DNA of 46,864 nucleotides from Actinomycetes bacterium. Its GTDB lineage: Bacteria; Actinomycetota; Acidimicrobiia; Acidimicrobiales; Bog-793. The notes under the pieces are model-generated. The model ran no database searches and was not told the origin of the DNA. It was given only the letters and a program-made list of their open reading frames with translations. Of the stretch, positions 1 to 8,221 are shown piece by piece. Where the stretch lies: the NCBI GenBank assembly GCA_021809805.1, contig JAJZKA010000009.1:1-46864 (forward strand), written 5' to 3'. Position 1 is the stretch's first letter, and every line of letters begins with the position of its first letter. A program made the translations under genes and the position numbers.

Positions 1-87
1 GCCGCAACCGTGCGCGAGAACCAGCACCTGCTCGTCGCCAGCTACCTCGGCACCAGCCAATCCCCGCAGGCGGCGCAGGCGCACTGA
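1..87 (+). CDS. C-terminal fragment of an ABC transporter ATPase (probably LivF/LivG type)
   Basis: The window opens inside a reading frame of 28 sense codons ending in TGA at 85-87. The peptide tail, with the run HLLVASYLG, resembles the usual end of branched-chain amino acid ABC ATPases, where a valine-rich segment is followed by a YLG motif. The next gene is a periplasmic binding protein of the same transporter class, which supports the reading. No ATPase motif lies within the window, so the assignment rests on the tail and the neighbour. It would energise uptake at the inner face of the membrane. Confidence 0.5.
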   Translation, partial: AATVRENQHLLVASYLGTSQSPQAAQAH

Positions 88-197
88 CACGGGCACGCGG
101 GGCAGCGCACCGAAGATCTCATGTGGAACCACCTGGGGGCACCATGCAGAGCTACAAGAAACCGAACAATGAGAAAATGAGAGAAGGAGGGATACAC

Positions 198-1517
198 ATG
201 CGCCATAGTTGGTCGAAGGCGCTCAGGCCCGTCACCGTCGGTGCCGCCGCGCTCGGACTGACCGCAGGCGTGCTCGGAGTGGGGGCCGGCGTCGCATCGG
301 CTCACGGCCACGCCAAGCCGATCGAGTCCGTGTACAAGTACGCGGCGTACGTCGGCGGCAAGGGCAAGGCGAACAACAAGCTTGCACCCATCACGATCGG
401 AGTCGTGAACCAGCAGACATCGACGAACGCTCCTGCACCGGTGTGGACGACAGGCGTGAAAGTCGCTGTGAACTACATCAACGAGCACACCCACGGCATC
501 GACGGTCACCCGCTCAAGGCCATCTACTGCGCGATCCCGACAACAGTCGGTGCGGCGGCCAAGTGCGGCCAGGAGTTCGCGAACAACCCCGCGGTGTCGG
601 CCGTGGTGGTGGGCGCGGTGGACGACGGCAACACAGCGTTCGAGTCCGCGCTGAAGCCGTCGAAGAAGCCGACGTTCTTCGGCGTCTCGCTCAGCACCGT
701 TGACGAGAGAGACCCCTACGGTTTCATCCTCTACAACACAAGCACCCAGGTTCTGGCACCTGCGGCGACCGTCGCCTCCAAGGTGATGCACGCCAAGTCG
801 GTGTCGTTGGTCTACCCGTCCAACATCCCTGGCAACGTGTACCAAGCCGGCGTCGTCTACGCGGGGATGAAGTACGCGGGCATCAAGAACGTCTACAAGG
901 TCGGGTTCACAACCGCCGTGACCAACTTGACCGCGCCGTTCGAGGCTGCGCACGTGGGCCAGACCACACTGTTCTACCTCGTGAACAGCGGTGGGCCCGC
1001 GTGCTCCAACGCCTACCTCACGCTCAAGAACCTGGGTCTGCTCACAAAGACCAAGGTGCTCGTGAACGTGCCGTGCGACACCCCCACAATTGCCAAGGCC
1101 GATGGCGGGCAACTGCCGAAGGGCTGGTACTACCTGACGGCGAACCCGCTGCCGGGCTCTCCGACAAAGGCTGTCGGGGCCGCAGAGAAGGTGTTCGCGG
1201 AGTACGGCAAGGGGCCGCTCGCCCTCGACGCATGGAGCGCTGACGCGTTCGGCCAGACGCTGACCGTCGCCAAGCTCGACACCGAGCTCCTGAAGGCGCA
1301 CAAGAAGATCACGCCGTCGACGGTGTTCGCCAAGGCGCGGGCCTTCAAGGGACCGGTCGTCCAAGGTGCGCCGAGGATCAATTGCGGCGCGCTCAAGGCG
1401 ACGCCGGCCAGCTGCAACAAGACGGACCGGTTCTTCCAGAACACGGCGCCGAACGTGATGAAGCCCGTCGGCGGATGGATCGGCTCCCCGAAGGGCTTCA
1501 AGGCTCCGCTGACATAG
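198..1517 (+). CDS. Branched-chain amino acid-type ABC transporter substrate-binding protein
   Basis: This is a 439-residue extracellular solute-binding protein of the Peripla_BP_6 (LivJ/LivK-like) class. The ATG at 198 is preferred over the upstream GTG at 123 because a GGAGG lies a few bases before it and because it places a signal peptide at the N-terminus: basic MRHSWSKALR, a hydrophobic Ala/Gly/Val stretch, then ASA-H as a likely cleavage site near residue 35. The mature part starts with IGVVNQQTS and has the fold's typical alternating order. I see no lipobox cysteine, which is unusual for a Gram-positive binding protein. It follows the probable ABC ATPase tail and precedes the E1 genes, so its ligand may feed that pathway; the ligand is unknown. 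A GC-rich hairpin follows the stop. Confidence 0.85.
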   Translation: MRHSWSKALRPVTVGAAALGLTAGVLGVGAGVASAHGHAKPIESVYKYAAYVGGKGKANNKLAPITIGVVNQQTSTNAPAPVWTTGVKVAVNYINEHTHGIDGHPLKAIYCAIPTTVGAAAKCGQEFANNPAVSAVVVGAVDDGNTAFESALKPSKKPTFFGVSLSTVDERDPYGFILYNTSTQVLAPAATVASKVMHAKSVSLVYPSNIPGNVYQAGVVYAGMKYAGIKNVYKVGFTTAVTNLTAPFEAAHVGQTTLFYLVNSGGPACSNAYLTLKNLGLLTKTKVLVNVPCDTPTIAKADGGQLPKGWYYLTANPLPGSPTKAVGAAEKVFAEYGKGPLALDAWSADAFGQTLTVAKLDTELLKAHKKITPSTVFAKARAFKGPVVQGAPRINCGALKATPASCNKTDRFFQNTAPNVMKPVGGWIGSPKGFKAPLT

Positions 1518-1536
1518 CGAAGTCACTGGCCTCGCC

Positions 1537-1574
1537 GGGCCGCAGCGGCCCCACCCAAGGTGCCGCTGCGGCCC
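1537..1574 (+). terminator. Hairpin terminator after the binding-protein gene
   Basis: A perfect 13-bp inverted repeat (GGGCCGCAGCGGC at 1537-1549 and its complement at 1562-1574) with a 12-nt loop lies 20 bases past the stop. No T-run follows, as is common in GC-rich actinobacteria. Confidence 0.6.
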
Positions 1575-1778
1575 GCGCGGGTCATCTCTGCGTCGTCGTG
1601 CGGAGCACAGACGCACGGCACGCGGTGATCGGAGAGACCCCCGCCGGACCAGTGGGGGAAGTGTCCGAGGATGCCGGTGGGCACCCGCGGGCTGGCATCG
1701 CTTGACGGCGGCCGTCGCGTCTGTCGAGACTTCACAAGAGCCGTCCTTTGGGACGTCCGGTAGAACGGAGGGGATCGC

Positions 1779-2834
1779 GTGGCAACCGGCTACCCGACCG
1801 ACGACGGCGCGCTCGAGGCTCCAGCCCCCGAGCGTCTCGTTTGGATGTACACGCAGATGTACCGGATCCGCGAATTCGAGGAGCGGGTCAAGTCGACCTT
1901 CACGGCGCATCCCGGTGTCATCCGGGGGCACACCCATCTCGCCGACGGCGCGGAGGGCTCGATCGTGGGCTCGATCGCGGCCCTGGCGCCCGGCGACCAG
2001 ATCCTGACTTCCTACCGCTGTCACGGCTATCCGATCGCGCTGGGCACCGACACGAAGGCGATGATGGCCGAGATCTACGGCAGGTCGACCGGGCTCTGCG
2101 GGGGACTCGGTGGGTCGATGCACCTGTTCGATCCCGCCCGAGGCTTCCTCGGGGGATCGGGCATCGTCGCGCAGCACCTGCCGCATGCGGCGGGCGCTGC
2201 CTGGGCGGCCCAGATCCGTGGCGCGGGCCAAGCCGTCGTCTGCTTCTTTGGCGACGGCGCCAGCAAGCAGGGTGCGTTCCACGAGTCCTTGAACATCGCG
2301 TCGCTGTGGAAGCTCCCCGTCGTCTACGTGATGGAGAACAATCACTACCAGGCCTCGACGCGCAGCGACCAAGAAGACGCCAACGCCGCTGCCGGCGAGC
2401 CACTCGCCGTGAAGGCGACCGCCTACTCGATGGTGGGCATCACCGTGGACGGCACGGACCCGGTGGCGGTGCACGCCACCGTGGCGGCAGCGCTTGCCCG
2501 GGCTCGGGCGGGCGAAGGCCCCACCTTGGTCGAGTCGCTCGTCTACCGGTTGAGCGCGCACGGCAACCTCATCGCGCCGCCTGGAGTTCCGCTGCACTAT
2601 CCCGAGCACGAGGCGGTCGCCATCTTCGGCAACCAGGCCGAGTACGAGGCGGCGCTGCGGGGCGATCCCGTGCCGCGGTTCCGCCATCGCCTCGTCACCG
2701 ACGGCGTGCTCGACGCTCTCGACGCAGACGCACTGGAGGCGACGGTGCGCGAGGAGATCGACGAGGCCGAGCGCTTCGCCCTCGAGAGCCCCTTGCCCGC
2801 GCCCGACAGCGGCCTCGCCTACGTCTACGCCTAG
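1779..2834 (+). CDS. ThDP-dependent dehydrogenase E1 component, alpha subunit (divergent copy 1)
   Basis: This 351-residue protein belongs to the E1 alpha family of pyruvate, branched-chain 2-oxoacid and acetoin dehydrogenases, which decarboxylate or cleave a keto substrate on thiamine diphosphate. The ThDP/Mg motif runs from GDG (158-160) to NN (187-188), and GLGGSMH (109-115) is conserved. The start GTG has GGAGGGG 5 bases upstream. The C-terminal loop that in typical family members reads R-x-x-GHS-x-DP is altered here to RLSAHGN followed by IAPPG, so the usual Asp is missing; the second copy downstream keeps the canonical form. The beta subunit follows after 14 bases. No lipoyl E2 or E3 gene is in the window. 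Substrate unknown; acetoin or a related keto compound is a guess. Confidence 0.85.
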   Translation: MATGYPTDDGALEAPAPERLVWMYTQMYRIREFEERVKSTFTAHPGVIRGHTHLADGAEGSIVGSIAALAPGDQILTSYRCHGYPIALGTDTKAMMAEIYGRSTGLCGGLGGSMHLFDPARGFLGGSGIVAQHLPHAAGAAWAAQIRGAGQAVVCFFGDGASKQGAFHESLNIASLWKLPVVYVMENNHYQASTRSDQEDANAAAGEPLAVKATAYSMVGITVDGTDPVAVHATVAAALARARAGEGPTLVESLVYRLSAHGNLIAPPGVPLHYPEHEAVAIFGNQAEYEAALRGDPVPRFRHRLVTDGVLDALDADALEATVREEIDEAERFALESPLPAPDSGLAYVYA

Positions 2835-2848
2835 ATGAAGGAACGCCA

Positions 2849-3829
2849 ATGGCACACGTGATCCCCTATATCGCAGCGATCCAAGAGGCCATCCGAGAGG
2901 AGATGGAGCGCGACGAGCGCGTCCTGTACTTCGGCCAGAACATGGCGACCTCGCCGGACGATCCCTTCTTGAAGCAGTTCGGGCCCGCACGCGTACGGGT
3001 CACCCCGATCTCCGAGACGGCTGAGATCGGCATGGCCACCGGCGCCGCGATGGCCGGTTTCCGGCCCGTCGTCGAGCTGTACATGGCCGAGTTCCTGCTC
3101 GTGGCCGCCGACCAGGTCGTGAACGAGGGGTCCCGGTTCCACTTCATGTCCAAAGGCGCCGTCACGGTCCCCATGGTGCTCGTGGCGGGCTACGGCTTCA
3201 CCTACGGCTGGGCCGGCCAGCACACCGGCTCCATCTACGGGATGTTCATGGGTGTGCCGGGCCTGCGGGTCGCGATGCCTTCGACGCCAGCCGATGCCAA
3301 GGGCCTCATGACCACCGCGATCCGCGACGACAACCCGGTCCTCTTCTTCCACCACTACCTCTTGGCGCTCACCGAGGGAGAGGTGCCCGACGGCGAGTAC
3401 GCCGTGCCGTTCGGTGTGGCCGACGTGAAGCGGTCGGGGAGCGACGTCACGGTCGTCGCCACCGGCAACACCGTCCACAGCGCGCTCGCCGCCGCCGAGA
3501 CTCTCGCCGAGCGAGGGGTGAGCGCGGAGGTCATCGACCCCCGCACGATCGCCCCGCTCGACGTCGACACGATTCTCGGGTCCGTCGCTCGGACGGGTCA
3601 CCTCGTCGTCGTCGACCAGGCGACCCGGCACGCGTCGGCGGCGGCGGTGATCGCAGCCGAAGTCGCGCAGAAGGGGTTCTCCTCGCTCCAGGCGCCGATC
3701 TCGCTCGTCACCGCGCTCGACAGCTCCATCGCCTACGCCGAGCCGGTGGAGTCATTCGTGCTCCCCGATGAACACAAGATCGTGGCCGCCGTGGGCGAGA
3801 CGCTCGGCCTCGCTCCGCTGCCCGGCTGA
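2849..3829 (+). CDS. ThDP-dependent dehydrogenase E1 component, beta subunit (divergent copy 1)
   Basis: A 326-residue E1 beta subunit partnering the preceding alpha subunit. Conserved elements are TPISETAEIG, where the Glu would activate ThDP, GLRVAMPSTPADAKGL and the C-terminal transketolase domain with EVIDPRTIAPLD. Two usually conserved spots are changed: the early GEDV-type motif reads GQNM, and the QHSQS motif reads QHTGS. The start ATG at 2849 gives the standard family N-terminus and has AAGGAA just upstream. It is part of an operon with the genes on both sides; only one base separates its stop from the next start. Subunit identity is secure, substrate is not. Confidence 0.85.
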   Translation: MAHVIPYIAAIQEAIREEMERDERVLYFGQNMATSPDDPFLKQFGPARVRVTPISETAEIGMATGAAMAGFRPVVELYMAEFLLVAADQVVNEGSRFHFMSKGAVTVPMVLVAGYGFTYGWAGQHTGSIYGMFMGVPGLRVAMPSTPADAKGLMTTAIRDDNPVLFFHHYLLALTEGEVPDGEYAVPFGVADVKRSGSDVTVVATGNTVHSALAAAETLAERGVSAEVIDPRTIAPLDVDTILGSVARTGHLVVVDQATRHASAAAVIAAEVAQKGFSSLQAPISLVTALDSSIAYAEPVESFVLPDEHKIVAAVGETLGLAPLPG

Positions 3830-3830
3830 G

Positions 3831-4829
3831 GTGGCCGGCGAGAACGGGGCGCTGCGGCAGGGTGGCGGGACGCTCGACGCGAACGTCGCCCGTCACCTGC
3901 TCGTCACCATGTGGAGGATCCGCGCCTTCGAGGAGCGGCTCGAGCCCTTGAAGCGATCGAGCACGGTCCACGGTCTCACCCATCTCAGCATCGGTCAGGA
4001 AGCCGTCGCCGCAGGGGTGTGCACCCAGCTGGGCAACGACGAGATCGTCTACAGCAACCACCGCGCGCATGGCCATGCGCTTGCCAAGGGCGTCGACATG
4101 GGGCGCCTCTTGGCCGAGCTCATGGGCCGTGCCGATGGCTGCTGTCGTGGTCTCGGGGGTTCCATGCACGTCGTCGACGTCGCGCACGGCTTCTTCGGCG
4201 CGACCGGTGTGGTCGGGGGCAACCTTCCCTTCGCGGTGGGCGCTGCGTTCGCCAGCCGTCTTCGCGGCGACAGCGCAGTGGTGGTCGTCTTCTTCGGCGA
4301 CGGCGCCGCCCAGGCCGGCATCTTCGCCGAGAGCGTCAACCTCGCCAGCCTGTGGCAGGTCCCCGTCGTCTTCGTCTGTGAGAACAACGGCTTCGCCGAG
4401 TTCACCCCTCGCTCGGCCCATACCCGGGTCGAACGTGTGAGCGATCTCGCCGCGCCGTTCCACGTCACCGCGGCGACGGTGGACGGGAACGACGTCGTCG
4501 AGGTGCACCGGGCATTCGGCGAGGTGCTCGCCTCGGCGAGCGCCGGCAAGGGGCCGTTCCTCCTCGAGTGCCTCACGCATCGGCGCTCGGGTCACTACGT
4601 CGGCGATCCGGGCGGTTATCGCGTCGCTTCCGACGACGAGTCGTGGCGCGACAAGGATCCCATCGGGCGGCTCGTCCGCCGGGGAGCCACCGAGGGGTGG
4701 TTCGGCGAGGACGCCGCCCGAGCGATCGAGGCTGCGGCACGCGACGAGGTCGAGGCCGCGGTCGCATTCGCGAGCGCGAGCCCCTTCCCGGATCTCACGT
4801 TGCCTGCCGATCTCACCTACGCCCGCTGA
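3831..4829 (+). CDS. ThDP-dependent dehydrogenase E1 component, alpha subunit (canonical copy 2)
   Basis: A second E1 alpha protein of 332 residues. The ThDP motif begins at GDG (156-158) and ends at ENN; GLGGSMH and the loop HRRSGHYVGDPGGYR keep the canonical GH and DP residues that copy 1 lacks. The GTG at 3831 follows the previous stop by one base, giving tight coupling; upstream codons in this frame overlap the preceding gene and are not needed. The stop overlaps the start of the next gene (TGATG). It resembles pyruvate/acetoin-type E1 alpha. With copy 1 it forms an alpha-beta-alpha-beta array, suggesting two related but distinct activities or a duplication that has diverged. Confidence 0.85.
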   Translation: MAGENGALRQGGGTLDANVARHLLVTMWRIRAFEERLEPLKRSSTVHGLTHLSIGQEAVAAGVCTQLGNDEIVYSNHRAHGHALAKGVDMGRLLAELMGRADGCCRGLGGSMHVVDVAHGFFGATGVVGGNLPFAVGAAFASRLRGDSAVVVVFFGDGAAQAGIFAESVNLASLWQVPVVFVCENNGFAEFTPRSAHTRVERVSDLAAPFHVTAATVDGNDVVEVHRAFGEVLASASAGKGPFLLECLTHRRSGHYVGDPGGYRVASDDESWRDKDPIGRLVRRGATEGWFGEDAARAIEAAARDEVEAAVAFASASPFPDLTLPADLTYAR

Positions 4830-5803
4830 TGGTGAGGACCACGTACGCGGCGACGGTTGCCGCCACCCTCGCCGCGGCGATGCGCGCCGACGAGCGGGTG
4901 GTCGTGTTCGGCGAGGACGTGGCGCTCGGTGGCCCGTACCTCACGACGAAGGGGCTCGCCGAGGCGTTCGGCACCGCGAGGGTCGTGAACACCCCGATCA
5001 GCGAGGCTGCCATCTGCGGGGCGGCCATCGGCGCGGCCCAATCGGGGCTCCGCCCCGTCGTAGAGATCATGTTCGTCGACTTCATCGGCCTCGCCCTCGA
5101 CCAGCTCGTCAACGGTGCCGCGAAGGCCCACTTCATGTCCGGCGGGCAGCTGCGAGTGCCGATGGTGCTGCGGACCCAGGGCGGAGCGGGCCAGCGGGGT
5201 GGCGCGCAGCACTCCCAGAGCCTCGAGAGCTGGCTCGTCCACGTCCCTGGCTTGAAGGTCGTGATGCCCTCGAGCGCTCGGGAGGTGGCGGCTCTGCTGC
5301 CGAGCGCGATCGCCGACGACAGTCCGGTCGTCGTCGTGGAGTCCAAGACGCTCTACTTCCGTCACGAGGACCTGCCCGACGAGGGTGTCGCGCCCGAACC
5401 GCTGGGCACCGCGCGGGTGCTTCGGCAGGGTCGGGACGTGACGATCGTCGCAACGTCCCGGATGGTGCACGAGGCCCTCGAGGCGGCACGGCAGCTCGCC
5501 ATGCGGGGGATCGACGCGGAGGTCATCGACCCGCGCACCCTTGTGCCGCTCGACCTGGCGACGATCGCGGCGTCGGTCGTCCGCACGGGGCGACTTGTCG
5601 TCGCGCACGAGGCCGTCTGCCACGGCGGTGTCGGCGCGGAGATCGCGGCGCAGGTCCAAGCGGCGTGCTTCTACGACCTCGATGCGCCCGTTGTCCGCGT
5701 GGGCGCGCCGTTCACTCCCGTGCCGCTGAGCCCGATGCTCGAGGACGCCTATCTCCCCGGCACCGCGGAGATCCTCGACGCGGTGGACGCGGCACTCGAC
5801 TGA
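4829..5803 (+). CDS. ThDP-dependent dehydrogenase E1 component, beta subunit (canonical copy 2)
   Basis: A 324-residue E1 beta subunit, overlapping the preceding alpha stop by one base. It carries the full set of family motifs: VVFGEDVALGGPY, NTPISEAAICG with the catalytic Glu, QHSQSLESW, PGLKVVMPSS and EVIDPRTLVPLD. It would form the alpha2-beta2 E1 with the protein just upstream. In known complexes the product is passed to a lipoyl E2; no E2 or E3 is encoded in this window, so these genes either use remote partners or act with another acceptor. A repeat-rich spacer of 234 bases separates it from the cupin gene. Confidence 0.85.
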   Translation: MVRTTYAATVAATLAAAMRADERVVVFGEDVALGGPYLTTKGLAEAFGTARVVNTPISEAAICGAAIGAAQSGLRPVVEIMFVDFIGLALDQLVNGAAKAHFMSGGQLRVPMVLRTQGGAGQRGGAQHSQSLESWLVHVPGLKVVMPSSAREVAALLPSAIADDSPVVVVESKTLYFRHEDLPDEGVAPEPLGTARVLRQGRDVTIVATSRMVHEALEAARQLAMRGIDAEVIDPRTLVPLDLATIAASVVRTGRLVVAHEAVCHGGVGAEIAAQVQAACFYDLDAPVVRVGAPFTPVPLSPMLEDAYLPGTAEILDAVDAALD

Positions 5804-5815
5804 GGCTCGGGTGCG

Positions 5816-5875
5816 CAGGCGGCGCGCGCACTTGGCAGGCGGCGCGCGCACTTGGCAGGCGGCGCGCCCCTTGGG
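5816..5875. repeat. 20-bp tandem repeat, three copies
   Basis: The unit CAGGCGGCGCGCGCACTTGG occurs at 5816-5835 and 5836-5855, with a third diverged copy at 5856-5875. It is non-coding and lies directly after the second E1 beta gene. Confidence 0.85.
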
Positions 5876-5899
5876 CAGTACGCCCGTACGCACCACGTC

Positions 5900-5929
5900 T
5901 TGACCGGCGTGGTCCCGACTGGTGAGAAT
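5900..5929 (+). promoter_or_regulatory. Candidate housekeeping promoter of the cupin gene
   Basis: TTGACC (5900-5905) and GAGAAT (5924-5929) are separated by 18 bases, a fair match to the -35/-10 pattern. The start codon of the cupin gene lies about 100 bases further, leaving a GC-rich structured leader. Confidence 0.35.
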
Positions 5930-6037
5930 CTGGGCGGGGGAGCACCTGGGGCAGCCGCCGCGACCGAGCGAGGGCCTCGTGTCCTTCGGCCCCCCTGCCG
6001 GCGCCGATCGGGCGCCCCCGACAGGAAGGAGCACCAC

Positions 6038-6553
6038 GTGACGGTGGACGAGGTGGAGTCGAACGCGGCCGCGGTCGAAGCCCGCGTCGACAAGATGCGA
6101 GACAAGTACGCCCTCCAAGAAGGCTTCGTCGCGGCGACGGAGGAGGACTCCCCCTGGGTGCCCTTCGTCGAGAACGTCTACATCCGGCACCTGACCTTCG
6201 ACGTGCGCTCCAGCTCGGCCGCCAACGTGCTGCGGGTGGATGCCGGCGGCATGCTCGGCCGCCACCGCCACCGTGGGCCCGTGTCGGGCTTCACCCTCGA
6301 GGGGAGCTGGCGATACCTCGAGTACGACTGGGTGGCGACCCCCGGGTCGTTCGTCCGCGAGAGCCCTGGCCGCACCCACACCTTGTACTCCGAGCACGGG
6401 ATGAAGACCTTTTTCTGGCTGAACGGCCCGCTCGAGTTCCTCGACGAGGCCGACCGGGTCGTCGAGACGGTCGACGTCTTCTGGTTCATCGACCACTACG
6501 AGCGGTACTGCAAAGAGCACGACATCCCGATCAACCCCCGCCTCTACCTCTGA
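6038..6553 (+). CDS. Cupin-family dioxygenase-like protein (resembles 2,4'-dihydroxyacetophenone dioxygenase)
   Basis: A 171-residue single-domain cupin. The start GTG at 6038 has GGAAGGAG 5-7 bases upstream. The metal-binding pattern is visible: HRHRGP (first two His), ESPGRTHTLY (third His), with acidic residues in LEGSWRYLEYD between them. The order resembles the cupin subgroup that contains dihydroxyacetophenone dioxygenase and acetylacetone-cleaving enzymes, which break C-C bonds of keto compounds with O2 and a non-haem metal. This is recognised by pattern only. Standing after four E1 genes and an uptake system, it could act on the same kind of keto substrate; that is inference. Confidence 0.65.
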   Translation: MTVDEVESNAAAVEARVDKMRDKYALQEGFVAATEEDSPWVPFVENVYIRHLTFDVRSSSAANVLRVDAGGMLGRHRHRGPVSGFTLEGSWRYLEYDWVATPGSFVRESPGRTHTLYSEHGMKTFFWLNGPLEFLDEADRVVETVDVFWFIDHYERYCKEHDIPINPRLYL

Positions 6554-6647
6554 GACGGGGCGGCGGCGCGCGACGCGCGTGGAGGGAACCGTCCACGGCG
6601 GTACCGTGTCGTCCGATGCTCGCGCACCTCGGCGAAAGGAGCTCGTG

Positions 6648-7976
6648 ATGAACGAGACGCTCGGCAGCGACGATCTGGAGCTGCTGCGAAAGGACTTCTC
6701 GTCGAACCCCGTCTATCGCATTGCGCAGAACGCGGTGACCAAGGTCGGTCTCGATGACGTCGCCATCGACCGCGAGGTCGTGAACGCGACGGACCACGCG
6801 CTCTCCGTCTCCCTCGACGACTGGAAGGTCACCAATCAGGAGCGAAGTGGGCGGTGCTGGCTCTTCGCGGGGCTGAACCTGCTGCGTGTCGGCGCCATGC
6901 GACAGATGGGCTTGAAGGATTTCGAGTTCTCGCAGAATTTCGTGATGTTCTGGGACAAGCTCGAGCGGGCGAACTACTTCTTGGAAGCCGTCATCGACAC
7001 CGCGGCGCGCGACGTCGACGACCGCACCGTGGCGTTCCTTCTCGACTCCGTGGCGAACGACGGAGGGCAGTGGAACATGTTCGTCGCGCTCGTGGACAAG
7101 CACGGTCTCGTGCCGAAGGCCTTCATGCCCGAGACCCACAGCTCGTCGAACACCTCGAGGATGAACTCGGTGCTCCGCTACCTGCTCCGCCAGGGTGCCA
7201 AGACGCTGCGAGCGGCGGCAGCGCGCTCCGTCGAGGACGCACGGAACCAGAAGGCGCAGATCCTGGCCGTCGTGCACCGCGTGCTGTGCGTGCACCTCGG
7301 CACGCCGCCGGAGCGCATCGACTGGCAGTGGATCGACTCGGACCGCAACTTCCACCGGGACGGGGAGATGACGCCGCGCGAGTTCGCCAGCCGGTACGTG
7401 CAGCTGCCGCTCGACGAGTACGTCTGCCTGGTCCACGACCCGCGCCCGACGAGCCCGGTGGGGCGGACGTTCACCGTCGAGTTCCTTGGCAACGTGACGG
7501 GCGCGCCGCCGGTCACCTACCTGAACGTCGAGATGCCGGTGATGAAGCAGATCGCCGCCGCCGCCCTCGAGTCGGGGGAACCGGTCTGGTTCGGCTGTGA
7601 CGTGGGCAAGATGATGAGCACTGACTATGGGATCTGGGACGCTGCGCTCTTCGACTACCCCTCGCTCTACGACGCTGCCTTCGCCCTCGACAAAGCCGAT
7701 CGGCTCGTCTACCACGAGACGCAGATGACCCACGCCATGCTGTTCACCGGCGTCGATCTCGCAGACGGCCGTCCGCGGCGGTGGCGGGTGGAGAACAGCT
7801 GGGGGAGCGACAAGGGCAAGGACGGGTTCTACACGATGAACGACTCGTGGTTCGACGAGTACGTCTTCGAGATCGCCGCGCGCAAGAGCCTGCTGACCGA
7901 CGAGCAGCGACGGGCGCTCGACGAGGACCCGATCCTCCTCCCCGCTTGGGACCCAATGGGGGCGCTCGCCCGCTGA
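6648..7976 (+). CDS. pepC: C1B family cysteine peptidase (aminopeptidase C / bleomycin hydrolase)
   Basis: A 442-residue papain-like peptidase of the bleomycin hydrolase family, normally a cytoplasmic hexamer with aminopeptidase activity. The catalytic Cys is C70 in QERSGRCWLFAGLN, the His is in MTHAMLFTG and the Asn in VENSWGSDKG, in the correct order. Length matches the family (about 440-460). The ATG at 6648 has GAAAGGAG upstream. The C-terminus, which in this family reaches into the active site and sets aminopeptidase specificity, ends DPMGALAR. It likely recycles peptides; a role in the neighbouring catabolic locus is not evident. Confidence 0.9.
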   Translation: MNETLGSDDLELLRKDFSSNPVYRIAQNAVTKVGLDDVAIDREVVNATDHALSVSLDDWKVTNQERSGRCWLFAGLNLLRVGAMRQMGLKDFEFSQNFVMFWDKLERANYFLEAVIDTAARDVDDRTVAFLLDSVANDGGQWNMFVALVDKHGLVPKAFMPETHSSSNTSRMNSVLRYLLRQGAKTLRAAAARSVEDARNQKAQILAVVHRVLCVHLGTPPERIDWQWIDSDRNFHRDGEMTPREFASRYVQLPLDEYVCLVHDPRPTSPVGRTFTVEFLGNVTGAPPVTYLNVEMPVMKQIAAAALESGEPVWFGCDVGKMMSTDYGIWDAALFDYPSLYDAAFALDKADRLVYHETQMTHAMLFTGVDLADGRPRRWRVENSWGSDKGKDGFYTMNDSWFDEYVFEIAARKSLLTDEQRRALDEDPILLPAWDPMGALAR

Positions 7977-8221
7977 GCGGAGGCTCGGGCCCAGCGCAAG
8001 GAGCGGTCCGTCACGGGTCCCGAACCGCTGCACCGTCTCGGGTCTCGGCGTTGGGCAGGCCGCGTCGTCCCTGGCGCTCGCCACGTCGCGGGATCCCGCC
8101 TTCTCGACGGCGCCTGAGTCGTTCGGCCCTAGCGACGGCACCCCGGCAGCCTGGAGAATCGCGCCGTGGAACGCTGGTGTGGTCGAGCGCGGCCCGAGTG
8201 CCGAATACCTCCACGGGGCAC

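Noticed and set aside
42-2990. 982-codon open frame on the minus strand over the ABC and E1 genes
   Set aside because: It is the antisense shadow of GC-rich coding sequence; the plus strand encodes recognisable proteins with ribosome sites, and the antisense peptide is Arg/Gly-rich without motifs.
5816-5875. CRISPR-like repeat array
   Set aside because: The units are directly adjacent without spacers, as are the other repeats here, so they are simple tandem duplications.
5930-6037. Possible riboswitch in the cupin leader
   Set aside because: GC-rich and foldable, but it matches no conserved core I know.
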